Made by a program: the position numbers and the translations under genes. Shown piece after piece: positions 7,628 to 9,232 of a DNA stretch of 9,232 nt (its first letter is position 1; each line of letters starts with the position of its first letter). This stretch comes from an uncultured Ruaniaceae bacterium. GTDB taxonomy: Bacteria > Actinomycetota > Actinomycetes > Actinomycetales > Beutenbergiaceae. The notes beneath the pieces are model-generated. The model was not told where the DNA came from, did no database searches, and was given only the letters and a program-made list of their open reading frames with translations. The stretch covers positions 1-9,232 of the forward strand of contig CALKWS010000137.1 of assembly GCA_938004115.1 (NCBI GenBank). Direction: 5' to 3'.

Positions 7628-9232
7628 CTACCGCCCCTGCGCCCGCTTAGTGCGAGTGGTGGCCGGTGCGTTGGCCGGGTCCTGCGGCCACGGGTGCTTC
7701 GGGTACCGGCCGCGAAGTTCGGCCCGCACCTGCGGATACCCGGTGGCCCAGAACTGCGCCAGGTCCGCGGTCACGGCCGCTGGCCGGCGCGCGGGGGAGA
7801 GCAGTTCGAGCACCAGCGGTACCCGGCCACCTGCCAGGCTGGGCACCTGCTCCCACCCGAACACCTCCTGGATCCGCACCGCCAGCACCGGGCGCTGCGG
7901 ATCGGAGTAGTCCACCGCGATCCGCGAGCCGCTGGGCACCTCGATGCGCTCCGGTGCCAATCGGTCCAACTCGGCCGCCTCTGGCCAGGGCAGCAGCCGG
8001 CGCAGTGCGGCAGTGGTGTCCACCCGGCGAAGGTCGGCCGTCCCCCGCACCCGGTCCAGGTCCGGGCCGAGCCAGGACTCGAGCCCGGCCAGCAGCGCCT
8101 CATCGGACACATCGGGCCACGGCGGTCCGAGCGCAGCGTGCAGGAACGCCAGGCGCTGCCGCAGGTTCACCGCCCCAGGTGGCCAGGGCAGGATCTCCAG
8201 GCCGCGGTCGGCCAGCCCGTCCCGGATCGCGCGCAGCACCAGTTCGGCTCCCGGATCCGGCAGCGGGTCGCTACTCAGTTCGATCGCCCCCAGCGCGGTG
8301 ATGCGGCGGGCGTGTATCCGGCCATCGCGCCAGTGCACGATGTCCTCCTCGCGCGCCATCGCGGCACCGGCCACCAGCGCGGTGTCCGCATCGATCGGCG
8401 CCGCCGAGCGGATGATGGCGTCGGCCTGCCCGGGGGAGCGGGTCACCTCGGCCACCGCCAGCCAGGGGGTGCCGGCCAACGCACTGCCGGGCGCCAGCCG
8501 CGCACCGGTGCCGCCGGCCATGAGGTACGTCGACCCGCCGGGGCGCAACCGGGCGATCCGGTCCGGATGGGCCAGCGCGGTGATCAAGCCGGTCGACAGG
8601 TCCAGCGGCATGCCCACCTCACCTCCGCCGGAGGCGGACGACGGCGAGGCCTGCCCGGTGGGTGCGTCACCTTCTGTTTCTCCTGCAGCGCCGAGGGCCT
8701 GCAGCACCTGCCGGCGCCGGCGCTGCCACGCCCGCGACGTCCCACTGTCACGACCGTTGCGCAGGTCCCGCAACAACGCCGTCAGGTCCCCGCCGGGTGC
8801 TGGCACGTCCTGGTCCAGCATCGCCACCACCTCGGCGGCGCGCCTCTCGCCCACCTCGGAGGCACCGTCCAGGAGCGCGCGGCCCAGCCGGGGGTCCAGG
8901 CCGAGGTCGGCGATCAACTGCCCGCGGGTGGTGATCGTGCCATCGGAGTGGACCGCCCCCAGCGCCGCGAGCGTGGTCTCTGCGGCCTCGATCGCGGCCT
9001 GTGGCGGGGGATCGAGCAGCGTCATGCCCTGCCCGCGCGGGGCGCCCCAGCGGGCCAGTTCCAGGAGCGTCGAGGTGAGGTCAGCAGTCTGGATCTGCGG
9101 GGCGGTATGCGGGTCGAACTGGGCGTGCTCGGACTGGGACCAGCACCGGTACACCGCCCCGGGGCCCTCCCGTCCGGCCCGGCCGGCACGCTGGTCGGCT
9201 CCGGCCCTGCTCACGTTGCGGGTCACCAACCC
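7628..9232 (-). CDS. hrpB: ATP-dependent helicase HrpB, C-terminal part (cut by the window edge)
   Basis: This is the C-terminal 534 codons of a DEAH-box helicase of the HrpB family. The family usually runs to about 800-850 residues, so roughly the first third with Walker A and the DEAH motif lies beyond the right edge. The TTG near the edge is not a start: the upstream codon is still in frame, and the text GLVTRNVSRAGADQRAGRAGR matches the interior of the helicase. Numbering from the edge, helicase motif VI (QRAGRAGR) is at 14-21, then a helical HA2-like region to about 180. A low-complexity Ser/Gly/Glu stretch (about 182-206) follows, then the HrpB-specific half. That half holds the FGW segment near 458 and the ending RYPKHPWPQDP near 509-519. 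HrpB acts on nucleic acid, presumably RNA, but its role is poorly defined; the related HrpA is better studied. It converges on the transporter operon and shows no functional link to it. Confidence 0.93.
   Translation of the reverse strand, partial: GLVTRNVSRAGADQRAGRAGREGPGAVYRCWSQSEHAQFDPHTAPQIQTADLTSTLLELARWGAPRGQGMTLLDPPPQAAIEAAETTLAALGAVHSDGTITTRGQLIADLGLDPRLGRALLDGASEVGERRAAEVVAMLDQDVPAPGGDLTALLRDLRNGRDSGTSRAWQRRRRQVLQALGAAGETEGDAPTGQASPSSASGGGEVGMPLDLSTGLITALAHPDRIARLRPGGSTYLMAGGTGARLAPGSALAGTPWLAVAEVTRSPGQADAIIRSAAPIDADTALVAGAAMAREEDIVHWRDGRIHARRITALGAIELSSDPLPDPGAELVLRAIRDGLADRGLEILPWPPGAVNLRQRLAFLHAALGPPWPDVSDEALLAGLESWLGPDLDRVRGTADLRRVDTTAALRRLLPWPEAAELDRLAPERIEVPSGSRIAVDYSDPQRPVLAVRIQEVFGWEQVPSLAGGRVPLVLELLSPARRPAAVTADLAQFWATGYPQVRAELRGRYPKHPWPQDPANAPATTRTKRAQGR

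Noticed and set aside
7628..9232. Link between the HrpB helicase and the transporter operon as one system
   Set aside because: The genes are convergent and share no promoter or known pathway. Adjacency alone is not evidence.

Overview
This is a very GC-rich window with GTG starts, ATGA/GTGA start-stop overlaps and GC-biased third codon positions. It most likely comes from an actinobacterium (Actinomycetota). A Micrococcales-like lineage is a guess from general look only. Nearly all of it is coding, and the coding content is two sets of peptide/nickel-type (Opp/Dpp family) ABC import genes followed by the end of an RNA-helicase-like gene.

Layout. Bases 1-1652 hold the tail of one operon: two translationally coupled ATPase genes, an OppD-type (cut by the left edge) and an OppF-type. 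Their permeases and binding protein, if they exist, would lie upstream, outside the window. Bases 1653-1890 are a 238-nt intergenic region with a plausible promoter, a 14-bp perfect palindrome and several short hairpins. Bases 1891-7587 form a complete second transporter operon in the order binding lipoprotein, permease B, permease C, fused double ATPase. Its last three genes are tightly coupled. Bases 7588-7627 separate it from a convergent gene on the minus strand, the C-terminal 534 codons of an HrpB-type DEAH-box helicase that runs off the right edge.

How the genes work together. The lipoprotein, anchored outside the membrane, should capture a peptide-like ligand and deliver it to the two-permease channel. 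The fused ATPase supplies both nucleotide-binding domains from one chain, an arrangement also known from mycobacterial OppABCD and from GsiA. The upstream ATPase pair probably serves a separate importer of the same superfamily. No regulator, peptidase or metabolic enzyme is present to reveal the substrate.

Most notable points: the mature binding protein is extremely acidic with only two lysines; both halves of the fused ATPase carry a four-cysteine C-terminal motif that the upstream ATPases lack; and the leader of the second operon contains a palindrome overlapping an alternative hairpin and an 11-codon reading frame. I found no mobile element, CRISPR array, RNA gene or clearly novel system.
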